DNA from: Clostridia bacterium
Lineage (GTDB): Bacteria; Bacillota; DSM-521; Neomoorellales; SLTJ01
Assembly (NCBI GenBank): GCA_024653205.1
Contig: JANLFO010000006.1
Span: 59,684 to 114,569 of the forward strand
Direction: 5' to 3'
DNA: 54,886 bases
Shown here: piece by piece, positions 16,822 to 24,227 of the stretch
Numbering within the stretch: position 1 is the stretch's first letter
Layout of the letters: every line of letters starts with the position of its first letter
The notes under the pieces: generated by a model
What the model saw: the letters and a program-made list of their open reading frames with translations, nothing else
What the model was told of the DNA's origin: nothing
Databases searched by the model: none
Program-made: the position numbers and the translations under genes

Positions 16822-19104
16822 ATGAAAAAGCGCGCGCATGGGCTGCCGGTGGAGGCCATCCTACTGGGCCTCGGGCTCGGCCTGTTGGGCCTCGGACCCA
16901 CTCCGGCCGGCCCGGCCCTGGCCGACGACGCCAGCCTGGGCCGGGTGGGCGACGGGGTACAGCCTTTGCATCAGACTGAAGTGCAGATGGTGGCCGAAGA
17001 GGTACGGGTCAAGGTGTCTCCTGAGCGCTCGGAGGTAGAAGCCACCTTTACCCTCCTGAACCGCGGGCCGGCCGTGAACCTGCTGGTGGGTTTCCCCCAA
17101 GCCCTGGAGCAGGCCGGCCCGGAAAGGGCCGAATTTGGCGATGACACCACCCTCCACGACTTTCGGGCCTGGGTCGGGGGCCGGGAAGTGCCGGCAAGAC
17201 TGGAAAAGGCGGCCACCGGCGGGCAGGGGTCCCAGGCGGGGGAAAGGTCCCCGCCGGAGAGCGGGCCGCCCGGCTTTCCCGCCCTGCCTCCTTACCCGGC
17301 CTGGTACATCTTTCCGGTTTCCTTGGCCTCCGGGGAGCAGGTGGAGGTACGCAACACCTACTGGGTAAAGAATACCGCCTGGTCCAACGGCGAGGTAGAA
17401 ACCGGCTACATCCTGCAAAGCGGCGCCACCTGGGCAGGGCCCATCGGCCGCGGGCGGGTGGAACTGGTCCTGGAGGGCATTGACCCCTACCAGGTCATCG
17501 GCGCCCGGCCGGGTAACTGGCGCCTGGAGAAGGAAAACACCTACGTCTGGGAGTTTGCCGACTGGGAGCCGGACAGAGACATTACCTTGCACTTTTCCAA
17601 CCGCCCTGGTTGGGCCATGTTTTCTTCCCCCCGGCCGGAAATCGACAGCCTGCTCCAGGAAGGCCGTTATGCAGAGGCTTTGTCCTTGCTGGAGCAGGCG
17701 CTGCGGGAGGCCTCCCTGGCGGATGGGGAACGCCAGGCTCTTCTTTTCCGCCGGGGCCTGGCCCTCCAGGAAGCGGGTCGCCTCCAGGAGGCCCGCGAGC
17801 TGTGGGAAGCCAACCTGGACCTTCCCTGGCTGGCCAGGCAGCGGGGTGAAGAGGCGGCCCAGGAGGCGCTTTCTGGCAGCCAAAGCGAGCCGCCTGGCGC
17901 CTACCGCCTGGCCGGCGACCCGGCCGCTTATTACCACCTGGCCCGGATCTACCGCCAGCAGGGCGACCTGGCCAGCCTAAGCCTGCTCTACCACCAGGTA
18001 GTAGCCCGGCGGATGGGCCTGCCCCTGCAGCGCTGGCTGGAACTGTACCTGCCCACCAGCGAACGCGTCCGCCCGGAGCCCCCCGTAGTGGCTAGGGCGG
18101 AGGTCGAGCTGGAACACAACTTTGCCAAGGAACGGCCGCTAATCGCTGTGGAGCTGGCCGACCCCGACGGTGACCTGTGGCAATGGTCTCTCCGGGCCTG
18201 GACTGTTTCTGGCGGCACAGAGGCGGTGCTGGCCAAGCAGCAGAAAGAGGTCTGGTACGGCGAGACCTATTCTACGCAGGCCCGCGTCCCCCTGCACGCG
18301 CAGCCGCCGGGCACAGTGATCTACTACCAGGTCAGCGCCCGGGACGGCGCCGGGCACGTGGCACAGAGCGGCGTCCGGGTATGGACGTTACCCAGCGCTG
18401 CAGAAATGTGGGGCCAGCCCCTGGGCGAGGTGCAGGTAGAGGACCGGGTGACGCCGCGGCAGGAGGTGTTGATCGGCAACCTGGCCGCCACAGGCACCAA
18501 CCTGCGTTTGGAACTGGCGGACGGCCGGCGGATCGAGTTTTCCGCCCCCAAGCCTCTGGATGATGCCGCCACCGGCGGGTTGGCCCTGGTCAGCGGTTCC
18601 TGGCCGGAGGAAGGCACCTTTGTAGCCGAGCGGATCGTACCGTTGAGCGGCGACCTGGCTGGCCGCCGGGTCGAATTGCGCCCCTACCTTAACCTCGTTC
18701 CCGGAGTGGGGCTTTTCCTGGACAATCGGGGTATGGAGTATTCCGGCGGGCGGGAGCAAATTCACGCCGCCTTTCGCTCCCCTCCCTTTATGCTCAACTA
18801 CACCACCTTTGTCGAGGCCCTGGAGTTGACGGAGATCCTCGACCTCTCCCTGGGCTACCACCCCGGCTCCAGGGTGATTACCTGGGAGGGCCGGGGCCGG
18901 CCGCTCAAGCTGGGCATCGGACGGAGCGCATACTCCGCCTACCGGGGCCCGGGCGAGCCCTGGGCCAGCGCCCTTTGGTACGACGGGAAACTGTACGTGC
19001 CCCTGCGTTTCGTGCTGGAACACTATGGCTACAGGGTGGAATACGACCCCGGCCAGAACCTCATCCGGGCCGGGGCGCCCTTCAAACTGGAACGGGCTGA
19101 ATGA
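16822..19104 (+). CDS. DUF4424-type exported protein with TPR-like helices and C-terminal stalk domain
   Basis: 760 residues. After a signal peptide (cleavage near ALADDAS) come DDASLGRVGDGVQPLHQT, VQMVAEEVRVKV and TFTLLNRG, characteristic of the DUF4424 family. A helical TPR-like stretch is at about 275-410 (YAEALSLLEQALREA, YYHLARIYRQQGDLASLSLLY). A beta-rich region follows, and a single copper-amine-oxidase-N1-like domain closes the protein (about 700-755, KLYVPLRFVLEHYGYRVEYD). ATG 16822 has GGAGGG 7 bases upstream. It is the last gene in the exported-protein row; no enzyme motif is visible. The molecular role is unknown, the surface location likely. Confidence 0.75.
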   Translation: MKKRAHGLPVEAILLGLGLGLLGLGPTPAGPALADDASLGRVGDGVQPLHQTEVQMVAEEVRVKVSPERSEVEATFTLLNRGPAVNLLVGFPQALEQAGPERAEFGDDTTLHDFRAWVGGREVPARLEKAATGGQGSQAGERSPPESGPPGFPALPPYPAWYIFPVSLASGEQVEVRNTYWVKNTAWSNGEVETGYILQSGATWAGPIGRGRVELVLEGIDPYQVIGARPGNWRLEKENTYVWEFADWEPDRDITLHFSNRPGWAMFSSPRPEIDSLLQEGRYAEALSLLEQALREASLADGERQALLFRRGLALQEAGRLQEARELWEANLDLPWLARQRGEEAAQEALSGSQSEPPGAYRLAGDPAAYYHLARIYRQQGDLASLSLLYHQVVARRMGLPLQRWLELYLPTSERVRPEPPVVARAEVELEHNFAKERPLIAVELADPDGDLWQWSLRAWTVSGGTEAVLAKQQKEVWYGETYSTQARVPLHAQPPGTVIYYQVSARDGAGHVAQSGVRVWTLPSAAEMWGQPLGEVQVEDRVTPRQEVLIGNLAATGTNLRLELADGRRIEFSAPKPLDDAATGGLALVSGSWPEEGTFVAERIVPLSGDLAGRRVELRPYLNLVPGVGLFLDNRGMEYSGGREQIHAAFRSPPFMLNYTTFVEALELTEILDLSLGYHPGSRVITWEGRGRPLKLGIGRSAYSAYRGPGEPWASALWYDGKLYVPLRFVLEHYGYRVEYDPGQNLIRAGAPFKLERAE

Positions 19105-19167
19105 CTGTAGGTTGGCGGGTTACCCAGGGGGGGTTGCGGAGGTGCAAGGCCTGACGCCCCTCGCAGC

Positions 19168-19344
19168 TAATTAATGGCCGGACCGTGCTGCCCCTGCGCT
19201 GGGTGGCCGAGGCCCTGAGCGCGGACGTGCCGCGTCACCGGCCTCTACCAGGGCTACAACGTGGGGATTAACGGCCGCCGGTGGAGCCGGGAGGCCTATG
19301 CCGCGGCTTACGACGCCTTCTACCAGGCCCACCGTTCTAAGGAA
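19168..19344 (+). repeat. Two joined gene scraps: stalk-domain piece plus 114-bp copy of 10608-10721
   Basis: 19168-19230 encodes INGRTVLPLRWVAEALSADV, the core of a copper-amine-oxidase-N1-like domain. It is joined out of frame to 19231-19344, which matches 10608-10721 at 112 of 114 bases. The second scrap supplies the start codon of the downstream chimeric frame. No direct repeats mark the joints, and the 19105-19167 stretch shows nothing. Confidence 0.7.
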
Positions 19345-20301
19345 CGCCCAGTTGGGCAATGCCATGTACGTCACCGCCGGTTGGACTTACGACGGGAGGA
19401 CATGGTGCACCCTGAGCGGCCGGAGCACGCCGGAAGCGGTAGTGAAGATGGCGGGGTCCTGCATACAGAGGACGGCGGAAGAACCTGGGGAGTTCAGTGG
19501 GAGGATAAAAGCGTAAACCTGCCCTCGGGTTACGATCTCTGGTTTCAGGATACGACCCAGGGGTACGCGCTGATCAATGGGAAACTGCTGGCCACCAGAA
19601 ACGGTGGGCAACAGTGGTTTACGCTTTCCTTTGGCGATGAAGATTTCGTCCCCCAGCACCTGAGCTTTGTTAACCCCGCCACCGGATGGGTAATCGGCGT
19701 TACCAGACGAGAGGACCATTCCCAAGCGCCGGGCGAGAATCTGGAAAACAGGCTGGTAGTGTTCCGGACAACTGATGGGGGCAGACACTGGCAGCAGCAG
19801 TTTGCTCAGGACTACCCCGATGACCGGGTCGGGAGCATAGACATCCAGTTCATCAATGCCACCACCGGTTGGTTTTTGACCAGTAATCTGGCGACCTGGG
19901 CCGGTGAGCTCTACTATACCGCCAACGGCGGCGGGGACTGGCAGAAGATCAACCAGATCAAGTGCGTCAGACCCACGCCCACCCAGGTGCAGTTTGTCAC
20001 CGCCCAGGTGGGCTGGATTCCGCTGGATGTTGGTGCCGGGCCGGTCGCCGGGGGGTTGCTGCTTACCCGGGACGGCGGCAGGAGTTTTGCCCTGGTGGAA
20101 GGCGCCGGCGAAAGCATCCGGGAGGCGGTCTTCATTTCGCCCCAACAGGGATGGGCCGTGGGCACAGCGCCCAATTGTGGGGATTACCTGATCCGCACTA
20201 CCAACGGTGGTCAGTCGTGGACGCAGGTTTTCCCGCAGCCGCCGGTTCAGGCCGAACCTAATAACCTTGGGGAGGCTGAAAGGAATGAGCGGAAGGAGTA
20301 A
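19261..20301 (+). CDS. Chimeric, 5'-truncated beta-propeller protein (paralog of 26517)
   Basis: 346 residues in one open frame. The first ~28 come from the copied piece of the 10221 gene. The next ~32 are unrelated; a neighbouring frame there reads AQLGNAMYVTAGWTYDGRTW, perhaps another propeller scrap. From about residue 60 it parallels the 26517 protein: GVLHTEDGGRTW, GYDLWFQDTTQGYAL, NPATGWVIGV, IKCVRPTPTQVQFVTAQVGW, RTTNGGQSW. Signal peptide and lipobox are missing, and no good ribosome site precedes GTG 19261, so it is probably not exported and may be silent. Together with the remnant that follows it looks like a decayed copy of the 26517-28975 gene pair. Confidence 0.55.
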   Translation: MGINGRRWSREAYAAAYDAFYQAHRSKERPVGQCHVRHRRLDLRREDMVHPERPEHAGSGSEDGGVLHTEDGGRTWGVQWEDKSVNLPSGYDLWFQDTTQGYALINGKLLATRNGGQQWFTLSFGDEDFVPQHLSFVNPATGWVIGVTRREDHSQAPGENLENRLVVFRTTDGGRHWQQQFAQDYPDDRVGSIDIQFINATTGWFLTSNLATWAGELYYTANGGGDWQKINQIKCVRPTPTQVQFVTAQVGWIPLDVGAGPVAGGLLLTRDGGRSFALVEGAGESIREAVFISPQQGWAVGTAPNCGDYLIRTTNGGQSWTQVFPQPPVQAEPNNLGEAERNERKE

Positions 20302-20440
20302 ACGGTTACTTACTGCCGTGGCCATAACCAGGTGAGGGTCACCCCTTACAGATTGAGAGCGTGCGCGACATCAACGGCGACAGCTGGCCGGAAATCCTAT
20401 GGAGGGATGCCGGGGCGGATGCGGTTGATTTCAAGGAAAA
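20285..20440 (+). pseudogene. Remnant of a 27797-like stalk-domain gene
   Basis: ATG 20285 begins SGRSKRLLTAVA, like the start of the 27797 protein, but a TGA stops it after 16 codons. About 20 bases further, VRDINGDSWPEI matches VRDINGDGRPEI from the C-terminal FG-GAP-like part of that protein. Nearly 290 codons are missing between the two. From about 20440 to 20670 only scraps remain; one frame reads LVLLMALLVLELSAWLLRQW, a membrane helix. Confidence 0.6.
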
Positions 20441-20686
20441 GAGCTGCAGCCCGTGTTGCCGCCCGAGGCGTACTATTATCCCACGGGGCGACTTCCTTCC
20501 CGGAAGGTTGCGGCTGCCCGAACCCATGGCCCCGGGCAGCGGTAACACAATGCTCAGCCTGGGCAGGCCGGGCATGGAGATCTCTTTGCTGGCCCTGGTT
20601 TGGTTCTGCTCATGGCGTTGCTGGTCCTCGAGCTGTCCGCCTGGCTGCTGCGGCAGTGGGTGGAGGTATGAGGTCCTGCGGAGAGC

Positions 20687-20715
20687 TTGCTGCCGCTCTT
20701 CTGGCATGTTAAGAT
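20687..20715 (+). promoter_or_regulatory. Probable promoter of the MntA/HepT module
   Basis: TTGCTG (20687-20692), 17-base spacer, TAAGAT (20710-20715), ending 32 bases before the mntA start. The position and spacing fit a vegetative promoter. Confidence 0.55.
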
Positions 20716-20747
20716 GAAGCCATGGGCTAGTGCGGGGATGATCAAAG

Positions 20748-21143
20748 ATGGCCGAGCAATCGCTGGTCGAACTGGCCAAGAGCGTACTGGAGCCGGTCAA
20801 GCAGGTAAAGATGGCTTTCTTGTTTGGCTCGCGGGCCGAGGCTAGGGCAAGGCAGGATTCCGATGTGGATATAGCCGTCTATTGGGAGCCTAAACCCGGC
20901 AGAAGGCAAAAGGAACGGGTATGGGAGACCCTGGAAAGGACCCTTGGCACCGAGGTAGATCTGGTGGACCTTAATGATTGCCCGGCCACACTGGCCTGGG
21001 AGGCCCTTCAAGGTATCCCCCTCGTTAAACGGGATGAACGCTTTTACCTCGAGTACATGCTCGAGGTTTCCCGCGAGGCGGAAGACTGGCAGGAGTACCT
21101 TTTCGACCTGTGGCGGTGGCGCCGCCGCCTGGCAGGGGAGTAG
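20748..21143 (+). CDS. mntA: MNT-type nucleotidyltransferase antitoxin
   Basis: 131 residues. The nucleotidyltransferase motif FLFGSRAEARARQDSDVDIAV (GS-x10-DxD, about residues 25-44) is complete. In characterised HEPN/MNT pairs this enzyme inactivates its partner by adding AMP to a tyrosine of the HEPN toxin. The C-terminus (about 80-131) is helical. The gene ends one base before the HEPN gene and has its own promoter at 20687, so this looks like a working module. A second copy of the first ~78 codons, fused to foreign sequence, lies at 23376. Confidence 0.85.
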   Translation: MAEQSLVELAKSVLEPVKQVKMAFLFGSRAEARARQDSDVDIAVYWEPKPGRRQKERVWETLERTLGTEVDLVDLNDCPATLAWEALQGIPLVKRDERFYLEYMLEVSREAEDWQEYLFDLWRWRRRLAGE

Positions 21144-21144
21144 G

Positions 21145-21594
21145 ATGAGTCCGCTACGGCCCGCCCAAAGGGAAAGCATAATGCGCCGTTTGAGTTTCCT
21201 CCAGGTGGAACTCAGCGATTTGCAGGAATATAACGGCCTTACTTATGAGGAGTATCAGACGGATCGCCGTGTCCGACGGGAAGTGGAGCGACTGGTAGAG
21301 AACCTGGCCAATGCGTGCTTGGACATAGTGAAGATAATCCTGGCTGGAGAGAATTTGGAGGTGCCTTCTACCTATTCTTTAGCGTTTGCCCGCTTGAGCG
21401 AGGCCGGGTTGATCCCCCATGACCTGGCCAAAGATCTGGCCGCCTTGGCCCGGACACGCAACGTTCTTGCCCACCAGTACCTGGACATCAAATGGGAGAG
21501 GCTGCACCACTTTCTCCGGCATGGTCCGCGCCTTCTGGCTAGGTTTGTAGAGATCGTAGAGAGGAAGTTGGAGGAGAGCGCAGAAGAAGCCTAG
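21145..21594 (+). CDS. hepT: HEPN-domain RNase toxin (DUF86)
   Basis: 149 residues, all alpha-helical. The catalytic motif R-x4-H-x-Y is present as RNVLAHQY (R105, H110, Y112). The arginine and histidine are the expected RNase residues, and the tyrosine is the site modified by MntA in studied homologs. ATG 21145 directly follows the mntA stop. Length and motif are normal for HepT, so both toxin and antitoxin appear intact. It is the only complete HEPN/MNT module in the window. Confidence 0.85.
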   Translation: MSPLRPAQRESIMRRLSFLQVELSDLQEYNGLTYEEYQTDRRVRREVERLVENLANACLDIVKIILAGENLEVPSTYSLAFARLSEAGLIPHDLAKDLAALARTRNVLAHQYLDIKWERLHHFLRHGPRLLARFVEIVERKLEESAEEA

Positions 21595-21701
21595 AGTAGT
21601 CCCTAACCCTCATGCCACTCAGGTGGCAACAGCAGAGGATGAAAACCGCGCTACTCGGCCTATTTTTCCAGGGTAGGCCCGTGGGCCTAAGGAGGCGTAG
21701 C

Positions 21702-21914
21702 GTGGCGCTATTTGGGAAAAGGGAGCCGGAACAGGTACAAATTCTGGAAAAGGACCTCGCCTGCCAGGTATGTGGGCACGACAGGTTCTGGCGCCGCCAA
21801 GCCCAGTTGAATACGGCGGTGGCCACCTTCTTTGACCTTGACTGGACCAACCCCTCGGCGACCTGCTTGATCTGCGCCCGCTGCGGCTATATCCACTGGT
21901 TCCTGCCGGAGTAG
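21702..21914 (+). CDS. Small zinc-ribbon protein
   Basis: 70 residues. Two Cys pairs (CQVCGHD near 23-29 and CLICARCGY near 57-65) fit a single zinc ribbon, with a conserved-looking middle (LNTAVATFFDLDWTNPSA). Proteins of this size and pattern are often annotated as nucleic-acid-binding; no function is established. GTG 21702 lies 6 bases after AAGGAGG (21689-21695), which excludes the longer frame from 21612. Confidence 0.65.
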   Translation: MALFGKREPEQVQILEKDLACQVCGHDRFWRRQAQLNTAVATFFDLDWTNPSATCLICARCGYIHWFLPE

Positions 21915-21987
21915 GCCGGCGGAATCGTCTTTTGGCAACGCCGTATAACCGAGGCGCCGCCGGGGAGAGGGTACAGGGTGCCCCGTC

Positions 21988-22115
21988 CTAATCGCGCCGC
22001 CATCTGATAGATCTTATCTGGTAGCGGAAGACACCTGCCGGCGCGTTAACGGTTACTTCGTCTCCGACTCTCCTTAACAATAATGCCTTTCCGACAGGCG
22101 AAATATCGCCGCCTC
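21988..22115 (-). pseudogene. 3' fragment of greA
   Basis: The minus strand reads ISPVGKALLLRRVGDEVTVNAP then AGVFRYQIRSI and a stop, which is the C-terminal FKBP-like end of transcript cleavage factor GreA/GreB (compare SPxGxALLGKxVGDEV). The coiled-coil domain is absent and the upstream side is joined to a piece of another gene. The intact gene is not in this window. Confidence 0.7.
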
Positions 22116-22131
22116 CTACGTTTCTCGAAAA

Positions 22132-22264
22132 GGCCCTGCGGTTCTTTGCCAAAGAGGTGGCCGGAGTGCAGGTGAAGATCGGAGTGTTGCCCGCAGAAAT
22201 CGGCGGCCCCACGGAGGATAAGGCCACCACCACGATCACGGTGGAACTCTGGCCGGTGGAATAG
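22132..22264 (+). repeat. 133-bp copy of the 3' end of the gene at 15320
   Basis: 130 of 133 bases equal 16600-16732, including the stop position (TAG here, TAA in the parent). It lacks a start and is flanked by a greA fragment and a toxin-gene fragment, so it is a copied scrap. The near identity implies a recent copy or ongoing conversion. Confidence 0.85.
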
Positions 22265-22276
22265 ACACCGCCCCTT

Positions 22277-22358
22277 GTTCACGTGCGCGTCCCGGTGGTG
22301 CTTAAGGGCGGGAAGGTCCGCCACGTGTACAGAATGCTCCTGTCGAAGGCCTTGCCTT
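22277..22358 (+). repeat. 82-bp copy of the middle of the ParE-like toxin gene
   Basis: 77 of 82 bases match 24575-24656, the middle of the RelE/ParE-like toxin gene, without start or end. It follows the previous scrap by 12 bases in the same orientation. From 22359 to 22449 nothing is recognised. Confidence 0.8.
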
Positions 22359-22449
22359 TCCCCACTCCCCTGGTGCGGGGTCTAGTAACCCCAAAAGGGG
22401 ACTACACCATCTAACAAGGAAGGTAGACCGAGCGGGGAAGACGTAAGCA

Positions 22450-22479
22450 TTGCCCAGATTCCCACTAGCGTGGTAGAAT
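22450..22479 (+). promoter_or_regulatory. Promoter of the second coiled-coil gene
   Basis: TTGCCC (22450-22455), 18-base spacer, TAGAAT (22474-22479), 29 bases before the start. The -10 is the same as at 24186 and 37559. Confidence 0.6.
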
Positions 22480-22507
22480 ATGGGCCAGGGAGGGGAGGAG
22501 ATTGGCC

Positions 22508-22900
22508 TTGCCTGAGGAAGAAACCAGAAAGCAGGTCGCAGCCGGCAGCGAGGAGCAGAGCTTCACCTTCCGCACCTCCTTCGACCCGTTCAACATGATC
22601 ATGCAGCAATTGGGCAAGCTGGAAGACAAGCTGGGCAAGCTTGACGAAAAGCTCGACAGCAAACTTGAGGGTTTACGCCGAGAATTAGATGCCAAGATTG
22701 AGGGTCTCCACCGGGAAATGGATGCCAAAATAGAGGGCCTCCACTGGGAAATGGATGCCAAGATTGAGGGTCTCCACCGGGGAGTAAATGCCAAGATTGA
22801 GGACCTCCACCAGGAACTGCACAACACCACCCGCTGGATAATCGGAACCATCGTGGCCGTAGCGGGGGTAGCCATAGCCTTGGCCTCCTGGCTGTTCTAG
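22508..22900 (+). CDS. Coiled-coil protein with C-terminal membrane anchor (copy 2)
   Basis: 130 residues. A short polar N-terminus (PEEETRKQ...FRTSFDPFNMIMQQLGKL) leads into a coiled coil with four 11-residue repeats (xExDAKIEGLH) at about 61-104, then one membrane helix ending GTIVAVAGVAIALASWLF. The 11-residue period suggests a right-handed (hendecad) coil, unlike the heptads of copy 1 at 7796, while the tail is nearly identical. TTG 22508 is 7 bases after GGGGAGGAG (22492-22500); TTG 22502 in frame is possible. A VapC fragment on the opposite strand follows, exactly as after copy 1. Function unknown. Confidence 0.65.
   Translation: MPEEETRKQVAAGSEEQSFTFRTSFDPFNMIMQQLGKLEDKLGKLDEKLDSKLEGLRRELDAKIEGLHREMDAKIEGLHWEMDAKIEGLHRGVNAKIEDLHQELHNTTRWIIGTIVAVAGVAIALASWLF
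22688..22819 (+). repeat. Four 33-bp in-frame tandem repeats
   Basis: Units start at 22688, 22721, 22754 and 22787, each encoding an 11-residue coiled-coil turn (DAKIEGLHxEM). They are coding repeats that can expand or shrink without frame loss, not CRISPR. Confidence 0.85.
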
Positions 22901-22984
22901 CGAACCGTCCCCATCTGTGCCCCCTTCGGCTCTTCGCGCCGAAGATTTAGTTCTGGACACCCGCGCTTTGTTAACTCTGAAGGC

Positions 22985-23165
22985 CGCCGCGCCCCTCTCT
23001 ACCTCCGCTCTCAGCACCTCAGCCACGTCCCGGAGGAGCGAGAGGCATCCCGCCGAATTCCTTGGCCAGGCCGATAGCGAAGGCGTCGGCATAGGAAATA
23101 TTGTACATGCCTTTCAAAGTTGCTGCCAGCCAAATCCGGCGGTCGCTTGCCGGTACTACCCGCCT
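22985..23165 (-). pseudogene. VapC-type PIN toxin remnant (second copy)
   Basis: The minus strand reads RVVPASDRRIWLAATLKG, MYNISYADAFAIGLAKEFGG, then a frameshift; another frame continues DVAEVLRAEVERG, a typical VapC end. It is longer than the piece at 8204 but still lacks the N-terminal half with the first catalytic acids. Both remnants lie just behind a coiled-coil gene. Confidence 0.65.
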
Positions 23166-23179
23166 AGGCGGTGCCCCTC

Positions 23180-23355
23180 AATACGGAGGGGTAACGATCC
23201 CCAGCACCGCGCCGGTTATGGACTCGTTACGGGACAGTTCCTGTAGGGTCGCCGGGTCACCCACGGCGACGACGCCGTAGTAGCGCACGCCGTGCTCCCG
23301 GAGGAAGGCGGCGGTTCGCTGGAGATTGTCGGCGTGATAACTCGGAATCCGGCTG
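23180..23355 (-). repeat. 176-bp copy of the 3' end of the Sigma_reg gene
   Basis: Colinear, without gaps, with 24750-24925, the last ~58 codons of the anti-sigma-type gene at 24748, with scattered substitutions and the frame kept (HGVRYYGVVAVGDPATLQEL, GIVTPPY). There is no start. Confidence 0.8.
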
Positions 23356-23375
23356 GATTAGGCGGGTGAGCAAAC

Positions 23376-23669
23376 ATGGCCGAGCAATCGGTGGCGGAAC
23401 TGGCCAGGAGCGTACTGGAGCCGGTCAAGCAGGTAAAGCTGGTTTTTTTGTTCGGCTCGCGGGCCGGGGCCAAGCCAAGACAAGATTCCGACGTGGATAT
23501 GGCCGTTTATAGGGACCCGAAACCGGGTAGAAGGCAAAAGGAACGGGCGTGGGAGGCTCTGGAAAGGGCTCTGGGCGCCGAAGTGGATCTGGTTGATCTG
23601 AATGATTGCCCGGCCTGCCCCTGGCCAACTTTCTTTTTCCGTGGGGCGGTGTTCCAGAATCCCACCTAA
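23376..23669 (+). pseudogene. Truncated MNT nucleotidyltransferase
   Basis: Residues 1-78 closely follow MntA (20748), including FLFGSRAGAKPRQDSDVDMAV, so the nucleotide-transfer motif is kept. After LNDCPA the frame enters unrelated DNA and ends at residue 97 (RGAVFQNPT). The helical C-terminus is missing and no HEPN gene follows. It is probably non-functional, although a free minimal nucleotidyltransferase cannot be excluded. Confidence 0.7.
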
Positions 23670-23776
23670 AGCCCATATATTTGGGGCTAGTTTTCTTGAG
23701 TGGATTAATCGTTGGCTGCACTGTTTACATCGGCGAACTTATAAAAGAGCAAAAGTCGGATAATAAAGCTGAGTGA
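23615..23776 (+). pseudogene. 3' fragment of an unidentified membrane-protein gene
   Basis: A frame overlapping the end of the truncated mntA runs to a TGA at 23774 and reads LANFLFPWGGVPESHLKPIY, then one helix (LGLVFLSGLIVGCTVYIG) and a charged tail (ELIKEQKSDNKAE). The DNA is markedly AT-richer than its surroundings, which suggests a foreign source. There is no start codon context of its own. Confidence 0.4.
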
Positions 23777-23787
23777 ACTGCCCTCCC

Positions 23788-24078
23788 TTAGGTAAACACC
23801 GGGTTCACTACCGTGCTCACCCCGGCGGCGGCCGCACTCTTCAGGGCCGGCGCCAGGCGCTCCTCCACGGCTGAGAACTCCCGCACCCGGGCCATCCGCC
23901 CCCGGGGAAGGCCCGTTGCTACCACCAGCAGATCAACGTCCGAGTCGAAGCGTGGGGTCCCCCGTCCCACGGAACCGAAGACGGCCAGGGACACCAGCCG
24001 CTCGCCGTAGACTTCCTGCGCCGCCCGGGTTAGGGCCTGTAGAAGGCTCGCGAACGTTGCCTGTAGTCTGCCGGCCAC
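23788..24078 (-). CDS. Nucleotidyltransferase-domain protein, short
   Basis: 96 residues with AVFGSVGRGTPRFDSDVDLLVV (about 32-53), the GS...DxD signature of MNT-type or minor nucleotidyltransferases. The sequence after the domain stops at VVNPVFT, shorter than relatives, so the C-terminus may be lost at the joint with the fragments on its 3' side. GTG 24078 follows a G-rich site. No HEPN partner gene is adjacent. It is not a copy of mntA; the sequences differ widely. Confidence 0.6.
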   Translation of the reverse strand: MAGRLQATFASLLQALTRAAQEVYGERLVSLAVFGSVGRGTPRFDSDVDLLVVATGLPRGRMARVREFSAVEERLAPALKSAAAAGVSTVVNPVFT

Positions 24079-24162
24079 CGTTACGCCCCCCTTTCATTCT
24101 AGCAGAACGAGCGGGCCAGAACTAGGGGCTCCCGCGTGTGGCTATCCGCTGGAGGTTAGGCC

Positions 24163-24191
24163 TTGAGGGAGAATCGGCATGGTGCTAGAAT
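24163..24191 (+). promoter_or_regulatory. Promoter of the RelB/ParE-like module
   Basis: TTGAGG (24163-24168), 17-base spacer, TAGAAT (24186-24191), 36 bases before the antitoxin start. Confidence 0.6.
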
Positions 24192-24227
24192 ACGTCTAGG
24201 CAAGATACCCGGGAGTTGAAGGTGGTG

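Noticed and set aside
22688-22819. Regular 33-bp repeats as a possible CRISPR array
   Set aside because: The repeats are contiguous, have no spacers, and encode an in-frame coiled coil.
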